Of a stretch of 64,000 nt of DNA, positions 47,606 through 57,683 are shown piece after piece. Location: NCBI RefSeq assembly GCF_014191875.1, contig NZ_JACHXD010000009.1, positions 215,187 to 279,186 of the forward strand. The letters run 5' to 3'. Numbering within the stretch: the stretch's first letter is position 1; the number at the start of each line of letters is the position of its first letter. Position numbers and translations under genes: made by a program. The notes under the pieces were generated by a model, which saw only the letters and a list, made by a program, of their open reading frames with translations, had not been told where the DNA came from and searched no databases. The DNA comes from Pseudoduganella violacea. GTDB taxonomy: Bacteria > Pseudomonadota > Gammaproteobacteria > Burkholderiales > Burkholderiaceae_D.

Positions 47606-49822
47606 ATGCGTAAAGAATGGATGAAGCAGGATGCGGTTGTGGTGGGCGAGAGCGGCGCGGTATCGCGCCGTAGTTTCATGAAGGCGGGCGCATTGGCCGG
47701 CAGCGGCCTGGTGCTGGGCTTCTTTATCAGCGGCGGCAATCGCTTCGCGCGCGCGGCCGAAACAGCCAAGCCGGTGTACCAGCCCAACGCCTTCCTGCAG
47801 ATCGCGCCGGACAATACGGTGACGGTGCAAGTCAACCGCCTGGAGTTCGGCCAGGGCGTGCATACGGCGCTCCCCATGCTGATCGCCGAAGAACTGGACG
47901 TGGATTGGCGCCAGATGCGCGGCGCCCTGGCGCCGGCGGCCGAGGCCTATAAAGACCCGGCTTTCGGCATCCAGATGACGGGCGGCTCCGGCACCGTGGC
48001 CCATTCCTGGAACCAGTACCGCGAGATCGGCGCCAAAGCGCGCCTGATGCTGATCGCAGCGGCGGCCGAGCAGTGGAAGGTCGATCCGGCCCAGGTCAAA
48101 ACATCGAAAGGCATGCTGCTCGGACCGAACGGCCAGAAGTCCAGCTACGGCGCCGTGGCCGATGCGGCCATGAAGCAGCCCATGCCGGAAAAGGTCACGC
48201 TGAAGGAAGCGAAGGACTTCAAGATCATCGGCAAGCCCACGCCGCGCCTCGACGCGCGCGCCAAGTCCAGCGGCCAGCAGCAGTTCGGCATGGACTTCAA
48301 GCCGGAAGGCTGCAAGGTCGCCGTGGTGGCGCGTCCGCCGGTATTCGGCGCGAAGGTGGCGAAGTTCGACGCCAGCAAGGCCAAGGCCATTCCCGGCGTG
48401 GTCGATGTGGTGCAGGTGCCGACTGACCGTGGCGGCAGCGGCGTGGCGGTGATCGCCAACGGCTACTGGCCCGCCAAGCAGGGCCGCGAGGCGCTGGAAA
48501 TCGAATGGGACAGCAGCGGCGTGGAAAAGGTCAGCAGCGACAAGCAACTGGCCGAGTACAAGGAGCTGTCCGCCAAGGCCGGTTTGTCGGCGAAGAAGGC
48601 CGACACTTCCAAGCTGGCTTCGGCGCCGAAAAAAATCAGCGCCGTCTATGAATTCCCCTATCTGGCGCATGCGCCGATGGAGCCGCTCAACTGCGTGGTC
48701 GATCTGAAAGCCGATTCCTGCACCGTGTGGGCCGGCAGCCAGTTCCAGACCATGGACCAGGCGGCCGCCGCGCGCACCGCCGGCCTGAAGCCGGAACAGG
48801 TCACGTTGCACACCATGATGGCGGGCGGCGGTTTCGGCCGCCGCGCCGTGCCGACTTCGGACTATATCGTGGAGGCGGTGAACGTCGCCAAGGCCTACAA
48901 GGCCAGCGGCAAGGCCGGCCCGGTGAAAGTGATCTGGAGCCGCGAGGACGACATCAAGGGCGGCTATTACCGTCCTTCCCATGTGCACCGCGCCGAACTG
49001 GGCCTGGATGCCAAAGGGCAGATAGTAGGCTGGAACCATGTGATTGTCGGCCAGTCGATTTTGACGGGGACGCCCTTCGAGCAATTCATGATCAAGGATG
49101 GCATCGACGCCACCATGGTCGAGGGCATGGGCGATCCCTACGACGTGCCGCTGAACCTGAGCGTGCATAACGTAAAGGCCAATGTGCCCGTGCTGTGGTG
49201 GCGCTCGGTCGGTTCCACCCACACCGCTTTTGTGATGGAGACCCTGATCGACGAAGCGGCCCACGCGGCCGGCGCCGATCCGGTGGCTTACCGCAAAAAG
49301 CTGATCGATCCCAAGCACAAGCGCCACCATGCGGCGCTGGACCTTGCGGTCGCCAAGTCCGGCTATGGCAAGAAGGCGCTGCCCAAAGGCCAGGCCTGGG
49401 GCGTGGCGCTGCACGAATCGTTCAACACCGTGGCGGCCTATGTGGTCGTTGCCTCGGTCAAGGATGGCGTGCCCAAGCTGCACAAGGTCACGGCCGCCGT
49501 GCACTGCAACCAGCCGGTCAATCCGCTGACCATCGAGGCCCAGATTCAGGGCGCGATCCTGATGGCTGTCGGCACCACCTTGCCCGGCGCCGCCATTACG
49601 CTGAAAGACGGCGTGGTGGAGCAGTCGCAGCTGGCCGACTACGCGATTGCGCGCATGCCGGATATGCCCAAGGTGGAAGTGCATATCGTGCCATCCACCG
49701 AACCGCCCACCGGCATGGGCGAGCCCGGCCTGCCGCCGCTGGCGCCAGCTTTCGCCAATGCGGTGTTCAAACTGACCGGCAAGCGCCTGCGCAAGCTGCC
49801 TTTCGACCTGGCGACGGCATGA
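47606..49822 (+). CDS. Molybdopterin-binding subunit, IorB-like (xanthine dehydrogenase family), Tat-exported
   Basis: The 738-residue protein has a twin-arginine signal SRRSFMKAGALAGSGLVLG at about residues 17-35, so the mature enzyme is periplasmic. Molybdopterin-family segments include FGQGVHTALPMLIAEEL, MTGGSGTVAHSW, YLAHAPMEPLNCVV, MMAGGGFGRRAVPT, and GEPGLPPLAPAFANAVF with the catalytic-type Glu near the end. It would hydroxylate an N-heterocycle or oxidise an aldehyde using the iron-sulfur partner and a cytochrome. The substrate is unknown. The cofactor maturase candidate follows. Confidence 0.92.
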   Translation: MRKEWMKQDAVVVGESGAVSRRSFMKAGALAGSGLVLGFFISGGNRFARAAETAKPVYQPNAFLQIAPDNTVTVQVNRLEFGQGVHTALPMLIAEELDVDWRQMRGALAPAAEAYKDPAFGIQMTGGSGTVAHSWNQYREIGAKARLMLIAAAAEQWKVDPAQVKTSKGMLLGPNGQKSSYGAVADAAMKQPMPEKVTLKEAKDFKIIGKPTPRLDARAKSSGQQQFGMDFKPEGCKVAVVARPPVFGAKVAKFDASKAKAIPGVVDVVQVPTDRGGSGVAVIANGYWPAKQGREALEIEWDSSGVEKVSSDKQLAEYKELSAKAGLSAKKADTSKLASAPKKISAVYEFPYLAHAPMEPLNCVVDLKADSCTVWAGSQFQTMDQAAAARTAGLKPEQVTLHTMMAGGGFGRRAVPTSDYIVEAVNVAKAYKASGKAGPVKVIWSREDDIKGGYYRPSHVHRAELGLDAKGQIVGWNHVIVGQSILTGTPFEQFMIKDGIDATMVEGMGDPYDVPLNLSVHNVKANVPVLWWRSVGSTHTAFVMETLIDEAAHAAGADPVAYRKKLIDPKHKRHHAALDLAVAKSGYGKKALPKGQAWGVALHESFNTVAAYVVVASVKDGVPKLHKVTAAVHCNQPVNPLTIEAQIQGAILMAVGTTLPGAAITLKDGVVEQSQLADYAIARMPDMPKVEVHIVPSTEPPTGMGEPGLPPLAPAFANAVFKLTGKRLRKLPFDLATA

Positions 49823-49838
49823 CAATGGCGGCAGCGGC

Positions 49839-50411
49839 GTGAGCATCGTCGGCATTCTGCTGGCGGCCGGGCGAGGCAGCCGCTTCGACCCGGCTGGCGC
49901 GCGCAACAAGCTGCTGCAAGCCCTGCCCAATGATGCCGCCTCTGTGCTGGAAGCCAGCGCGCGCCGGCTGCTGGCCGCATTGCCGCGCGTGGTCGCGGTG
50001 GTGCGGCCCGTCGACGAAGAAAGCGCGACGCTGCTGCGCAAGCTGGGCTGCGAAGTGAGCGTCTGCCCGCAGGCGGCGCAGGGCATGGCTGCTTCGCTGG
50101 TGCATGGCTTGCGCCAAGCGCCGCAGGCGTCCGGCTGGCTGCTGGCGCTGGGCGATATGCCTTATGTGCAGCCGTCCACCATGGCCGCGCTGGCGCGGGC
50201 GGTGGAAGAGGGCGCCGACATCGCCGCCCCCATCTATCAGGGCCGGCGCGGCAATCCCGTTGCTTTCGGCCGCCGCCATCTGTCGCTGCTGCTGGCGCTG
50301 GAAGGCGACCAGGGAGCGCGCGCCATCGTCAAGAATTTTCCTGTCAATGAAGTGGTGGTGGAAGATTCCGGCATACTGCTGGATATCGACACCCCATCCG
50401 ACCTACTATGA
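49839..50411 (+). CDS. MocA/MobA-like nucleotidyltransferase
   Basis: This 190-residue protein opens VGILLAAGRGSRFDP, the NTP-transferase loop, and has LALGDMPYVQPSTM (the metal-binding Asp) plus GRRGNPVAFGRRH. It is the MocA type, which attaches a cytidine (or other nucleotide) to molybdopterin. This gives the cofactor form used by xanthine-dehydrogenase-family enzymes. Placement directly after the Mo enzyme supports a maturation role. The start is GTG at 49839 with a weak ribosome binding site. Its stop overlaps the M61 peptidase start (ATGA). Confidence 0.88.
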   Translation: MSIVGILLAAGRGSRFDPAGARNKLLQALPNDAASVLEASARRLLAALPRVVAVVRPVDEESATLLRKLGCEVSVCPQAAQGMAASLVHGLRQAPQASGWLLALGDMPYVQPSTMAALARAVEEGADIAAPIYQGRRGNPVAFGRRHLSLLLALEGDQGARAIVKNFPVNEVVVEDSGILLDIDTPSDLL

Positions 50412-52237
50412 TCAAGACCACGCAAAAGAAAACCGTCCAGAAAAAATCCGGCATCACCTACGCCATCGTCGGCAAGGACCTGCCCGCCCACCTGTACCAG
50501 GTCACGCTGACCGTCGATGCGCCGGCCGTGGATGGCCAGATTCTGGCCCTGCCGGCCTGGATTCCGGGCAGCTATATGATCCGCGAATTCTCGCGCAATA
50601 TCGTGCGGATCAGCGCCGAATCGAATGGCGAGGCCGTGGCCTTGACCAAGCTGGATAAGCATTCCTGGCAAGCCGCCCCGGTCAAGGGCAAACTGGTTGT
50701 GCATTACGAAGTCTATGCCTGGGACCTGTCGGTGCGCGCCGCTCACCTCGACCGCAGCCACGGTTTCTTCAACGGCACCAGCGTTTTCCTGCGGGTGCTG
50801 GGCCAGGAAGAGGCGGAGCATGTGGTCGATATCCAGCGTCCCGCCGATGAAGCGGCGCGCACCTGGCGCGTGGCGACTTCGCTGAAGGAACTCAAGGCCA
50901 AGCGCTACGGCTTTGGCACGTATACCGCCGTCAATTACGATGAGCTGGTGGACAGCCCGGTCGAAATGGGCGATTTTGCCCTGGCCAGCTTCAAGGCACA
51001 CGGTATCCCGCACGATATCGTTTTCACCGGCCGCGTGCCGAATCTTGACCTGGCCCGCCTGTGCGCCGACCTGAAAGCGATCTGCGAAACCCAGATCGCC
51101 TTCTTCGAGCCGAAAACAAAGAAGGCGCCGATGGATCGCTACGTCTTCATGACCATGGTCCTGGGCGATGGCTACGGCGGCCTGGAACACCGCGCCTCCA
51201 CCGCCCTGGTCTGCTCCCGCGCCGACCTGCCCACCACCGCACAGCAGAACAAGGAACCGAGCGAGGGCTATATGAAGTTCCTCGGCCTGTGCAGCCACGA
51301 GTACTTCCACACCTGGAACGTCAAGCGCATCAAGCCAGCCGTGTTCGCGCCTTACGACCTGCAGGTGGAGAACTACACCCCGCTGCTGTGGCTCTTCGAA
51401 GGCTTCACCAGCTATTACGACGACCTGCTGCTGGTGCGCGCCGGCCTGATGAGCGAAGCGGCCTACTACAAGCTGCTCGGCAAAACCGTCAACGGCGTGC
51501 TGCGCGGCGCCGGCCGCACCAAGCAAAGCGTGGCCGACTCCAGCTTCGACGCCTGGGGCAAGTACTACCGCCAGGACGAGAACGCGCCGAACGCCATCGT
51601 CAGCTACTACACCAAGGGTTCACTGATCGGCTTGGCCCTGGACCTGACCATCCGCGCCAAGACCGCGGGCAAGCGCTCGCTGGACGATATCATGCTGGCC
51701 CTGTGGCAGCGCTATGGCCGCGACTTCTACCGGGGCGGCGCGCGCGGCGTGACCCCGGCTGAAGTGGAAGCCTTGGTCGACGAAATCAGCGGCATGAAGC
51801 TGAAGTCCTTCTTCGAGCGCTATATCCGCGGCACCGAAGACCTGCCGCTGGCCAAGCTGCTGGCGCCGTTCGGCGTCAAATACAGCGATGAGCGCAAGCG
51901 CACCAAGCCTAGCCTGGACGTGAACATTGGCCGTGACGGCACTGACTGCAAGCTGGCCAGCGTGCATGAAGGCGGCGCGGCGCACCGCGCCGGCCTGTCG
52001 GCCGGCGACCTGCTGGTGGCGGTGGACGGCCTGCGCGTGACCGGCAGCCCATCCAATCTGGAAGGCCTGCTGGCGCGCTACAAGGTTGGCGATACGGTGG
52101 AGATCCATGCCTTCCGCCGCGACGAGCTGATGACGTTCAGCGCGCAGCTCGAAGGCGACCGCGCGCCAGGCGTGAGCATTGCGGTGGATGAAGCCAAAAA
52201 GAAAGGCGCGGGACCAAAGCGTCCGACGGCAGTGTAA
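50408..52237 (+). CDS. M61-family metallopeptidase with PDZ domain
   Basis: This 609-residue protein matches the glycyl aminopeptidase-like M61 family. The N-terminal beta domain includes LPAWIPGSYMIREFSRNIV. The zinc site HEYFHTWNVKRI has the HExxH His/Glu, with the third ligand Glu in WLFEGFTSYY. A C-terminal PDZ domain (about residues 510-590) contains GGAAHRAGLSAGDLLVAVDGLRV. No signal peptide is visible, so it acts in the cytoplasm unless exported in another way. It overlaps mocA by 4 bases and may be co-transcribed with it. Substrates are peptides with N-terminal small residues in relatives. Confidence 0.9.
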   Translation: MIKTTQKKTVQKKSGITYAIVGKDLPAHLYQVTLTVDAPAVDGQILALPAWIPGSYMIREFSRNIVRISAESNGEAVALTKLDKHSWQAAPVKGKLVVHYEVYAWDLSVRAAHLDRSHGFFNGTSVFLRVLGQEEAEHVVDIQRPADEAARTWRVATSLKELKAKRYGFGTYTAVNYDELVDSPVEMGDFALASFKAHGIPHDIVFTGRVPNLDLARLCADLKAICETQIAFFEPKTKKAPMDRYVFMTMVLGDGYGGLEHRASTALVCSRADLPTTAQQNKEPSEGYMKFLGLCSHEYFHTWNVKRIKPAVFAPYDLQVENYTPLLWLFEGFTSYYDDLLLVRAGLMSEAAYYKLLGKTVNGVLRGAGRTKQSVADSSFDAWGKYYRQDENAPNAIVSYYTKGSLIGLALDLTIRAKTAGKRSLDDIMLALWQRYGRDFYRGGARGVTPAEVEALVDEISGMKLKSFFERYIRGTEDLPLAKLLAPFGVKYSDERKRTKPSLDVNIGRDGTDCKLASVHEGGAAHRAGLSAGDLLVAVDGLRVTGSPSNLEGLLARYKVGDTVEIHAFRRDELMTFSAQLEGDRAPGVSIAVDEAKKKGAGPKRPTAV

Positions 52238-52249
52238 GTCCGCTGGCGC

Positions 52250-53431
52250 ATGTTTGCCTCGCTCGACGTAAGAACCATCATGATCATGACCACGCTGATG
52301 TGCGCGGTCATGAGCGTGGTGCTGTATTCCGTGCATCGCAGCGCAGGCCGCGAGGTGCAAGGCCTGGACCAGTGGGCGGCCGGCCTGCTGGCGCTGGCGC
52401 CCAGCATCTGGCTGTATAAGCTGTACGGCATCCTGCCCGATCCGGTGATCGTGCCGATCGCCAACGGCGTGGTGCTGTGGGGACTGGGCCGTACCATGCT
52501 CGGCACGCAGATGCTGCTGGGGCGCCGTCCTTCCTGGCTGCTGTTCCATGCCGGCTGGGCGGGCGGCGCATCGCTGCTCTGCTGGTTCGCCGCCATTTCC
52601 AGCTTCCCCTTGCGCATTGCCGTGTTCTCAGTGGTCGCCTTTTCCTTTTACGCGGTGCAGATTGTGGCCGTGCTGCGCTATGGCGCGCGCCACTTCTCCA
52701 GTTATTTCTTCACCGGCCTGCTGGCGTTGCAAGCCTTGCCGGTGCTGGCGCGCGGCGTGATGGCGCTGACCGCCGATCTGTCCACAGTGGATCTGCAAAG
52801 AGGCAGCGCACTGGCCACGGTCTACCTGGCCGTAGCCAATATGATGTCGCTGCTGCTGGCGGTGGGCTTCCTGATGATGGCGATGCGGCGCCTGCAGACC
52901 GTGCTGGAGCGCCGCTCCACCCATGATCCGCTGACCAATGTGCTGAACCGGCGCGGTTTTGGCGCCTGCTATGACGCGCAACTGGCCTTGCTGCGCCGCG
53001 AAGGCCGTCCGCTGGCGCTGATGCACATCGATCTCGACCACTTCAAGAAAATCAACGACCGCTATGGCCACTCGACGGGCGACCAGGTGCTGGTGCACGC
53101 GGCGGGTGCCATCCGCTACGCGGTGCGCGAATGCGATTACGTGGCGCGTTTCGGCGGCGAGGAATTCGTGGTGCTGCTGCCTGACTCCACGCTGAAGGCG
53201 GCGGCCGGTGCCGCCGAGCGCATTCAGAACATGCTGCGCGAACTGCGCGGCGCGCACCTGCCGGCATATACGGCCAGCATCGGCATCGCCTGCCAATACT
53301 CCTCGCATGAATCGCTGGACAATCTGCTGGCGCGGGCCGATGTGGCCCTGTATCGCGCCAAGGCGAACGGCAGGAACCGCGTCGAACTGGACGACGATCC
53401 CTGCTCGATGGAGTGGTGCAGCGTGGCCTGA
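52250..53431 (+). CDS. Membrane-bound diguanylate cyclase (GGDEF)
   Basis: This 393-residue protein has about six to seven transmembrane helices in the first 215 residues and a GGDEF domain after. HDPLTNVLNRRGF opens the domain, and the active-site motif is GGEEF in YVARFGGEEFVVLLP. LMHIDLDHFKKINDRYGHSTGDQVL is the upstream conserved block. An RxxD inhibitory site is not obvious. It should make cyclic di-GMP in response to a membrane cue. It follows the M61 gene by 12 bases and is convergent with trpC. Confidence 0.92.
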   Translation: MFASLDVRTIMIMTTLMCAVMSVVLYSVHRSAGREVQGLDQWAAGLLALAPSIWLYKLYGILPDPVIVPIANGVVLWGLGRTMLGTQMLLGRRPSWLLFHAGWAGGASLLCWFAAISSFPLRIAVFSVVAFSFYAVQIVAVLRYGARHFSSYFFTGLLALQALPVLARGVMALTADLSTVDLQRGSALATVYLAVANMMSLLLAVGFLMMAMRRLQTVLERRSTHDPLTNVLNRRGFGACYDAQLALLRREGRPLALMHIDLDHFKKINDRYGHSTGDQVLVHAAGAIRYAVRECDYVARFGGEEFVVLLPDSTLKAAAGAAERIQNMLRELRGAHLPAYTASIGIACQYSSHESLDNLLARADVALYRAKANGRNRVELDDDPCSMEWCSVA

Positions 53432-53442
53432 GCAGGCCACGC
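53421..53442. terminator. Hairpin between the GGDEF gene and trpC
   Basis: GCGTGGCCT GAGC AGGCCACGC is a perfect 9-bp stem spanning the GGDEF stop codon and lying 4 bases from the end of trpC. It could serve both convergent genes, though no T run follows. Confidence 0.5.
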
Positions 53443-53446
53443 GGGA

Positions 53447-54247
53447 TCAGGCAAACAGGCGGCTGAGTTCGGCGCCCGGATCGGCGGCGCGCATGAAGGC
53501 TTCGCCCACCAGGAAGGAGTGCACGTCGGCGTCACGCATGCGTTTCACATCGTCGCCATTCAGGATGCCCGACTCGGTAATCACCAGGCGCTCTTTCGGA
53601 ATGCGCGGCAGCAGGCCGAGCGTGGTGTCGAGCGAGGTTTCGAAAGTGCGCAGATTGCGGTTGTTGATGCCGATCAGGCGGCTATTCAGCTTGAGCGCGG
53701 CGGCCAGCTCGTCGCCGTCATGCGATTCGATCAGCACGTCCATGCCCAATTCGTGCGAGCAGGCTTCCATTTCGGCCATCAGGCCATGGTCCAGCGCCGC
53801 CACGATCAGCAGGATGCAGTCCGCGCCCATGGCCCGCGCCTCATAGATCTGGTACATATCAACCATGAAGTCCTTGCGCAGCACGGGAATGGCGCAGGCG
53901 GCGCGCGCCTGTTGCAGATACTCCGTGGCGCCCTGGAAGAACTGCTCGTCGGTCAGCACCGACAGGCAGGCCGCGCCATTGCCGGCATAGCTGGCCGCGA
54001 TGTCGGCCGGACGGAAGTCGGCGCGCAGCACGCCTTTCGAGGGCGAGGCCTTTTTCACTTCGGCGATCACGCCAGCCGCGCCGGCATCGATCCGCTTGCG
54101 CAGGCTCGCTTCAAAACCGCGGATGGCGGCGCGCGCCTCCTTGTCGGTTTCCACTTCGCGGCGCAGGCTTTCCAGGCTGCGGTGCTTTTTGGCCGCAGCC
54201 ACCTCGTCGGCCTTCACGGCCAGGATTTTGTTCAGGATGTCGGACAT
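53447..54247 (-). CDS. trpC: Indole-3-glycerol phosphate synthase
   Basis: This 266-residue TIM-barrel enzyme closes the indole ring in tryptophan synthesis. The hallmarks are [18 protein letters not shown] at the N-terminus, [16 protein letters not shown] (catalytic Lys), [36 protein letters not shown] and ITESGIL. It is the last gene of the minus-strand trpEGDC operon, 62 bases after trpD. It is single-domain, not fused to trpF. Confidence 0.97.
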   Translation of the reverse strand: MSDILNKILAVKADEVAAAKKHRSLESLRREVETDKEARAAIRGFEASLRKRIDAGAAGVIAEVKKASPSKGVLRADFRPADIAASYAGNGAACLSVLTDEQFFQGATEYLQQARAACAIPVLRKDFMVDMYQIYEARAMGADCILLIVAALDHGLMAEMEACSHELGMDVLIESHDGDELAAALKLNSRLIGINNRNLRTFETSLDTTLGLLPRIPKERLVITESGILNGDDVKRMRDADVHSFLVGEAFMRAADPGAELSRLFA

Positions 54248-54309
54248 GCTGTTGCTCTCAATGTTGTTCAGAAGGTCAGGCGTGCAATGCGGGGGGAGGG
54301 GCGCAGCGC

Positions 54310-55347
54310 TTAATTTCCCGCGCCCAGCGCCTGCGTCACTTCCACGAACTGCTTCAGCTTCGCCATCGCCGCGCCGGAAGATACCGCCTGGCGGGCGCGC
54401 TGCAAGCCGTCTTCGATCGAGCTGGCGACGCCGGCCGCGTACAGCGCCGTGCCGGCGTTGAGCGCCACGATATCGCTGGCCGGTCCCGGCACGCCTTGCA
54501 GCGCTTCCAGCACCTTGGTTTTCGATTCCGCCGCATTGGCCACCTTCAGGTTGCGGCTGGCCGTCATCTTCAGGCCGAAGTCTTCCGGATGGATTTCGTA
54601 TTCGCGGATCTCGCCGTTCACCAGTTCGCCTACCAGGGTGCCCGCGCCCAGCGACACTTCATCCATATTGTCGCGGCCATACACCACGATGGCGTGTTGC
54701 GCGCCCAGGCGCTGCAGCACGCGCACCTGGATGCCGACCAGATCCTGGTGGAACACGCCCATCAGGATATTCGGCGCGCCGGCCGGATTGGTCAGCGGTC
54801 CCAGAATATTGAAGATGGTGCGCACGCCCAGCTCGCGCCGTACCGGCGCGGCATGCTTCATGGCCGCGTGGTGGTTCGGCGCGAACATGAAGCCGATGCC
54901 GCTCTGCGCAATCGACTGCGCGATCTGCTCCGGCTTGAGATCGATATTCGCGCCCAGCGATTCGATCAGGTCGGCGCTGCCGGAGGCGGAGGACACGCTG
55001 CGTCCGCCGTGCTTGGCCACGCGCGCGCCGGCGGCGGCGGCCACGAACATGGAAGCGGTCGAGATATTGAAGGTGTGCGCGCCGTCGCCGCCCGTGCCGA
55101 CGATGTCGAGCAGGTTGGTGGCGTCGGCCATCGGCACTTTGGTCGAGAATTCGCGCATGACCTGCGCGGCGGCGGTGATTTCGCCGATGGTTTCCTTCTT
55201 CACGCGCAGCCCCATGGTCAGGGCGGCGATCATCACGGGCGACATTTCGCCGGACATGATCTGGCGGAACAGATGCAGCATCTCGTCGTGGAAGATTTCA
55301 CGGTGCTCGATACAGCGCAGCAGGGCTTCTTGATGGCTAATTGGCAT
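54310..55347 (-). CDS. trpD: Anthranilate phosphoribosyltransferase
   Basis: The ATG at 55347 follows GAAGGAATTGTC and gives 345 residues. The family marker [17 protein letters not shown] binds phosphoribosyl pyrophosphate. [38 protein letters not shown] and [10 protein letters not shown] follow in order. It joins PRPP to anthranilate made by trpE/trpG. The gap to trpG is 69 bases; to trpC 62. Confidence 0.97.
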   Translation of the reverse strand: MPISHQEALLRCIEHREIFHDEMLHLFRQIMSGEMSPVMIAALTMGLRVKKETIGEITAAAQVMREFSTKVPMADATNLLDIVGTGGDGAHTFNISTASMFVAAAAGARVAKHGGRSVSSASGSADLIESLGANIDLKPEQIAQSIAQSGIGFMFAPNHHAAMKHAAPVRRELGVRTIFNILGPLTNPAGAPNILMGVFHQDLVGIQVRVLQRLGAQHAIVVYGRDNMDEVSLGAGTLVGELVNGEIREYEIHPEDFGLKMTASRNLKVANAAESKTKVLEALQGVPGPASDIVALNAGTALYAAGVASSIEDGLQRARQAVSSGAAMAKLKQFVEVTQALGAGN

Positions 55348-55416
55348 GACAATTCCTTCAATAGAATGAATAGCGTCGCAAAACGGTGGTGCGGGACGCG
55401 CGGCGTCCCGTAGCAA

Positions 55417-55980
55417 TCAGCGTTCGAGGAAATTCTTCAACAGCGCGTGGCCGTGTTCCGACAGGATCGACTCGGGGTGGAACTGCACACCCTCGATATC
55501 GAATTCCTTGTGGCGCACGCCCATGATTTCGCCGTCGTCGGTCCATGCCGTCACTTCCAGGCAGGATGGCAGGGAGGCGCGCTCGATAGCCAGCGAGTGG
55601 TAACGGATGACTGTGAAGGGGCTAGGCAGATTTTTGAATACGCCAACACCCGTATGCGCGATGAAGGAAGTTTTGCCATGCATGACCTGCTTGGCGCGGA
55701 TGACGTTTCCGCCAAAGGCTTCGCCGATGGCCTGATGGCCAAGGCAAACGCCGAGGATAGGTTTCTTGCCCGCGAAGTGCTTGAGCACCTCGACGGAAAT
55801 GCCCGCCTGCGCCGGCGCTTTCGGGCCGGGCGAAATGCAGATGCGGTCGGGATTGAGCGCTTCGATTTCCGCGATGGTGATTTCATCGTTGCGGAAGGTG
55901 CGCACGTCTTCGCCCAGTTCGCCGAAATACTGCACGATGTTGTAGGTGAAGGAGTCGTAGTTGTCGATCATCAGCAGCAT
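55417..55980 (-). CDS. trpG: Anthranilate synthase, glutamine amidotransferase subunit
   Basis: The ATG at 55980 starts one base after the trpE stop codon. The 187-residue class I amidotransferase has [19 protein letters not shown] at the N-terminus, [13 protein letters not shown], the catalytic Cys in [13 protein letters not shown], and the His/Glu pair in VQFHPESIL. It supplies ammonia to TrpE; in many bacteria it also serves folate synthesis, which cannot be judged here. Confidence 0.97.
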   Translation of the reverse strand: MLLMIDNYDSFTYNIVQYFGELGEDVRTFRNDEITIAEIEALNPDRICISPGPKAPAQAGISVEVLKHFAGKKPILGVCLGHQAIGEAFGGNVIRAKQVMHGKTSFIAHTGVGVFKNLPSPFTVIRYHSLAIERASLPSCLEVTAWTDDGEIMGVRHKEFDIEGVQFHPESILSEHGHALLKNFLER

Positions 55981-55981
55981 G

Positions 55982-57478
55982 TTAGAACCCTCCATCCAGG
56001 CCATCTTGCACTTGTTCGGCGGCGCGCAGTACGGCGCGCGCCTTATTTTCGGTTTCCTGCCATTCCATCTCCGGTATTGAGTCGGCCACGATGCCGGCGG
56101 CGGCTTGCACATGCAGCATGCCGTTCTTGATCACGCCGGTACGGATGGCGATGGCCACGTCCATCTCGCCGCCAAAGGAGAGATAACCGCAGGCGCCGCC
56201 ATAGATGCCGCGCTTGGAAATTTCCAGCTCGTCGATCACTTCCATGGCGCGTACTTTCGGCGCGCCGGTCAGGGTGCCGGCCGGGAAGGTGGCGCGCAGG
56301 ACGTCCAGATTGGACATGCCCGCTTTCAGCTTGCCTTCCACATTCGAGACGATGTGCTGCACATGCGAGTATTTTTCGATCACTAGGCGGTCGGTGACCT
56401 TCACCGTGCCGATGTCCGAGATGCGGCCCAGGTCATTGCGCGCCAGGTCGATCAGCATCACGTGTTCGGCGATTTCCTTCGGATCGGCCAGCAGCTCTTC
56501 GGCCAGTTCGGCGTCGTGCTCCGGCGTGGCGCCGCGCGGGCGGGTGCCGGCGATCGGGCGCAGCGTAACTTTTTTCTCGCCGTCCGGCAGGGTCTCGTTG
56601 CGCACCAGGATTTCCGGCGATGCGCCCACGATCTGCATATCGCCGAAATTGTAGAAGTACATATACGGCGAAGGATTGAGCGAGCGCAAGGCGCGGTACA
56701 GGCTCAGTGGCGAATCCACATAAGGCTTGCGGATGCGCTGGCCGATCTGCACTTGCATCAGGTCGCCCGCCATCACGTATTCGTGGGCCTTGGCGACAGC
56801 GGCCAGATAGTCTTCCTTCTTGAAGTCGCGGATGATCTCCGTGCGCACCGAGGCCGAGGTGAGCGGCGTGTCGACGCCGCGCCGCAGCAGGGCGCGCAAG
56901 TCTTTCAGGCGCTGGCGCGCTTTGGAGAAGGACTCCGGCTGCGCCGTGTCGGCATACACGATCAGATACAGTTTGCCGGACAGGTTGTCGATCACCGCCA
57001 GCTCTTCCGTCACCATCAGCTGGATGTCGGGCAGGCCCAGATCATCCTTCGGCTGGGTGTGCGCCAGCTTCTTCTCGATATGGCGCACGGTGTCGTAGCC
57101 GAAGTAGCCGGCCAGGCCGCCGCAGAAGCGCGGCATGCCGGGACGCAGGGCGACTTTGAAGCGGGCCTGGAAGGACTCGATGAATTCCAGCGGATTGCCT
57201 TCATGCGTCTCGATCACTTCGCCGTGTTTGACGACCTCGGTGCGGCTGCCGGTGGTGCGCAGCACCGTGCTGGCGGGCAGGCCGATGAAGGAATAACGGC
57301 CGAAGCGTTCGCCGCCCACTACCGATTCTAGTAGGAAGGTGTTCTTGCCGTTGTTCTGGATCTGGGCCAGTTTGAGGTACAGGGTCAGGGGCGTTTCGAG
57401 ATCGGCGAAAGCTTCCGCGATCAGAGGAATACGGTTATAGCCTTCCTTGGCCAGCGATTTGAATTCGAGTTCGGTCAT
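55982..57478 (-). CDS. trpE: Anthranilate synthase, chorismate-binding subunit
   Basis: The ATG at 57478 has GGAGAGAAGC upstream and gives 498 residues. The tryptophan feedback motif LLES occurs in [19 protein letters not shown]. The catalytic chorismate domain shows [52 protein letters not shown] and [14 protein letters not shown]. It converts chorismate to anthranilate with TrpG. It is preceded by the trpL leader peptide and an attenuator hairpin. Confidence 0.97.
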   Translation of the reverse strand: MTELEFKSLAKEGYNRIPLIAEAFADLETPLTLYLKLAQIQNNGKNTFLLESVVGGERFGRYSFIGLPASTVLRTTGSRTEVVKHGEVIETHEGNPLEFIESFQARFKVALRPGMPRFCGGLAGYFGYDTVRHIEKKLAHTQPKDDLGLPDIQLMVTEELAVIDNLSGKLYLIVYADTAQPESFSKARQRLKDLRALLRRGVDTPLTSASVRTEIIRDFKKEDYLAAVAKAHEYVMAGDLMQVQIGQRIRKPYVDSPLSLYRALRSLNPSPYMYFYNFGDMQIVGASPEILVRNETLPDGEKKVTLRPIAGTRPRGATPEHDAELAEELLADPKEIAEHVMLIDLARNDLGRISDIGTVKVTDRLVIEKYSHVQHIVSNVEGKLKAGMSNLDVLRATFPAGTLTGAPKVRAMEVIDELEISKRGIYGGACGYLSFGGEMDVAIAIRTGVIKNGMLHVQAAAGIVADSIPEMEWQETENKARAVLRAAEQVQDGLDGGF

Positions 57479-57527
57479 GCTTCTCTCCATTCCGCCAGCT
57501 TTGGATGTGGTGGTGGCGGTGAGGTTC

Positions 57528-57570
57528 AAAAAACCTGCCGGGAGCGAACGCGTAGGAACGCAACGGCAGC
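57528..57570 (-). terminator. trp attenuator hairpin
   Basis: On the minus strand the stem CTGCCG (57564-57569) pairs with CGGCAG (57535-57540), and a T-rich run follows. GATTGC just before the 5' arm can instead pair with GCAATC in the leader-peptide coding region, so two exclusive folds are possible. It lies 12 bases after the leader stop and about 50 bases before the trpE start. Confidence 0.75.
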
Positions 57571-57582
57571 AATCAATACGGC

Positions 57583-57669
57583 TTAGTTAGCCAACGATTG
57601 CCAGCGTCGCCACAGCCAGGCCTCAATCGAGCCGCGGTGGGTGACATTGTGTCTTTTGTTGAGAAACAT
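57583..57669 (-). CDS. trpL: trp operon leader peptide
   Basis: A 28-residue minus-strand frame runs from the ATG at 57669 to a TAA at 57583. It carries three tryptophans in six residues (WLWRRW, residues 18-23) and ends WQSLAN. It is 14 bases after the gph stop and is followed by a terminator-like hairpin, the classic attenuation layout. No strong ribosome binding site is visible (AAAGA at about 6 bases). Stalling at the Trp codons when charged tRNA-Trp is scarce would favour the antiterminator and trpE transcription. The amino-acid composition and position together make chance unlikely. Confidence 0.82.
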   Translation of the reverse strand: MFLNKRHNVTHRGSIEAWLWRRWQSLAN

Positions 57670-57683
57670 CGTCTTTAGAAAGG

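Noticed and set aside
47546..50086. 846-codon open frame on the minus strand opposite the molybdenum enzyme genes
   Set aside because: It is a shadow of the G+C-rich plus-strand genes; its His/Gly/Leu-rich composition matches no family, and the opposite strand has clear domains.
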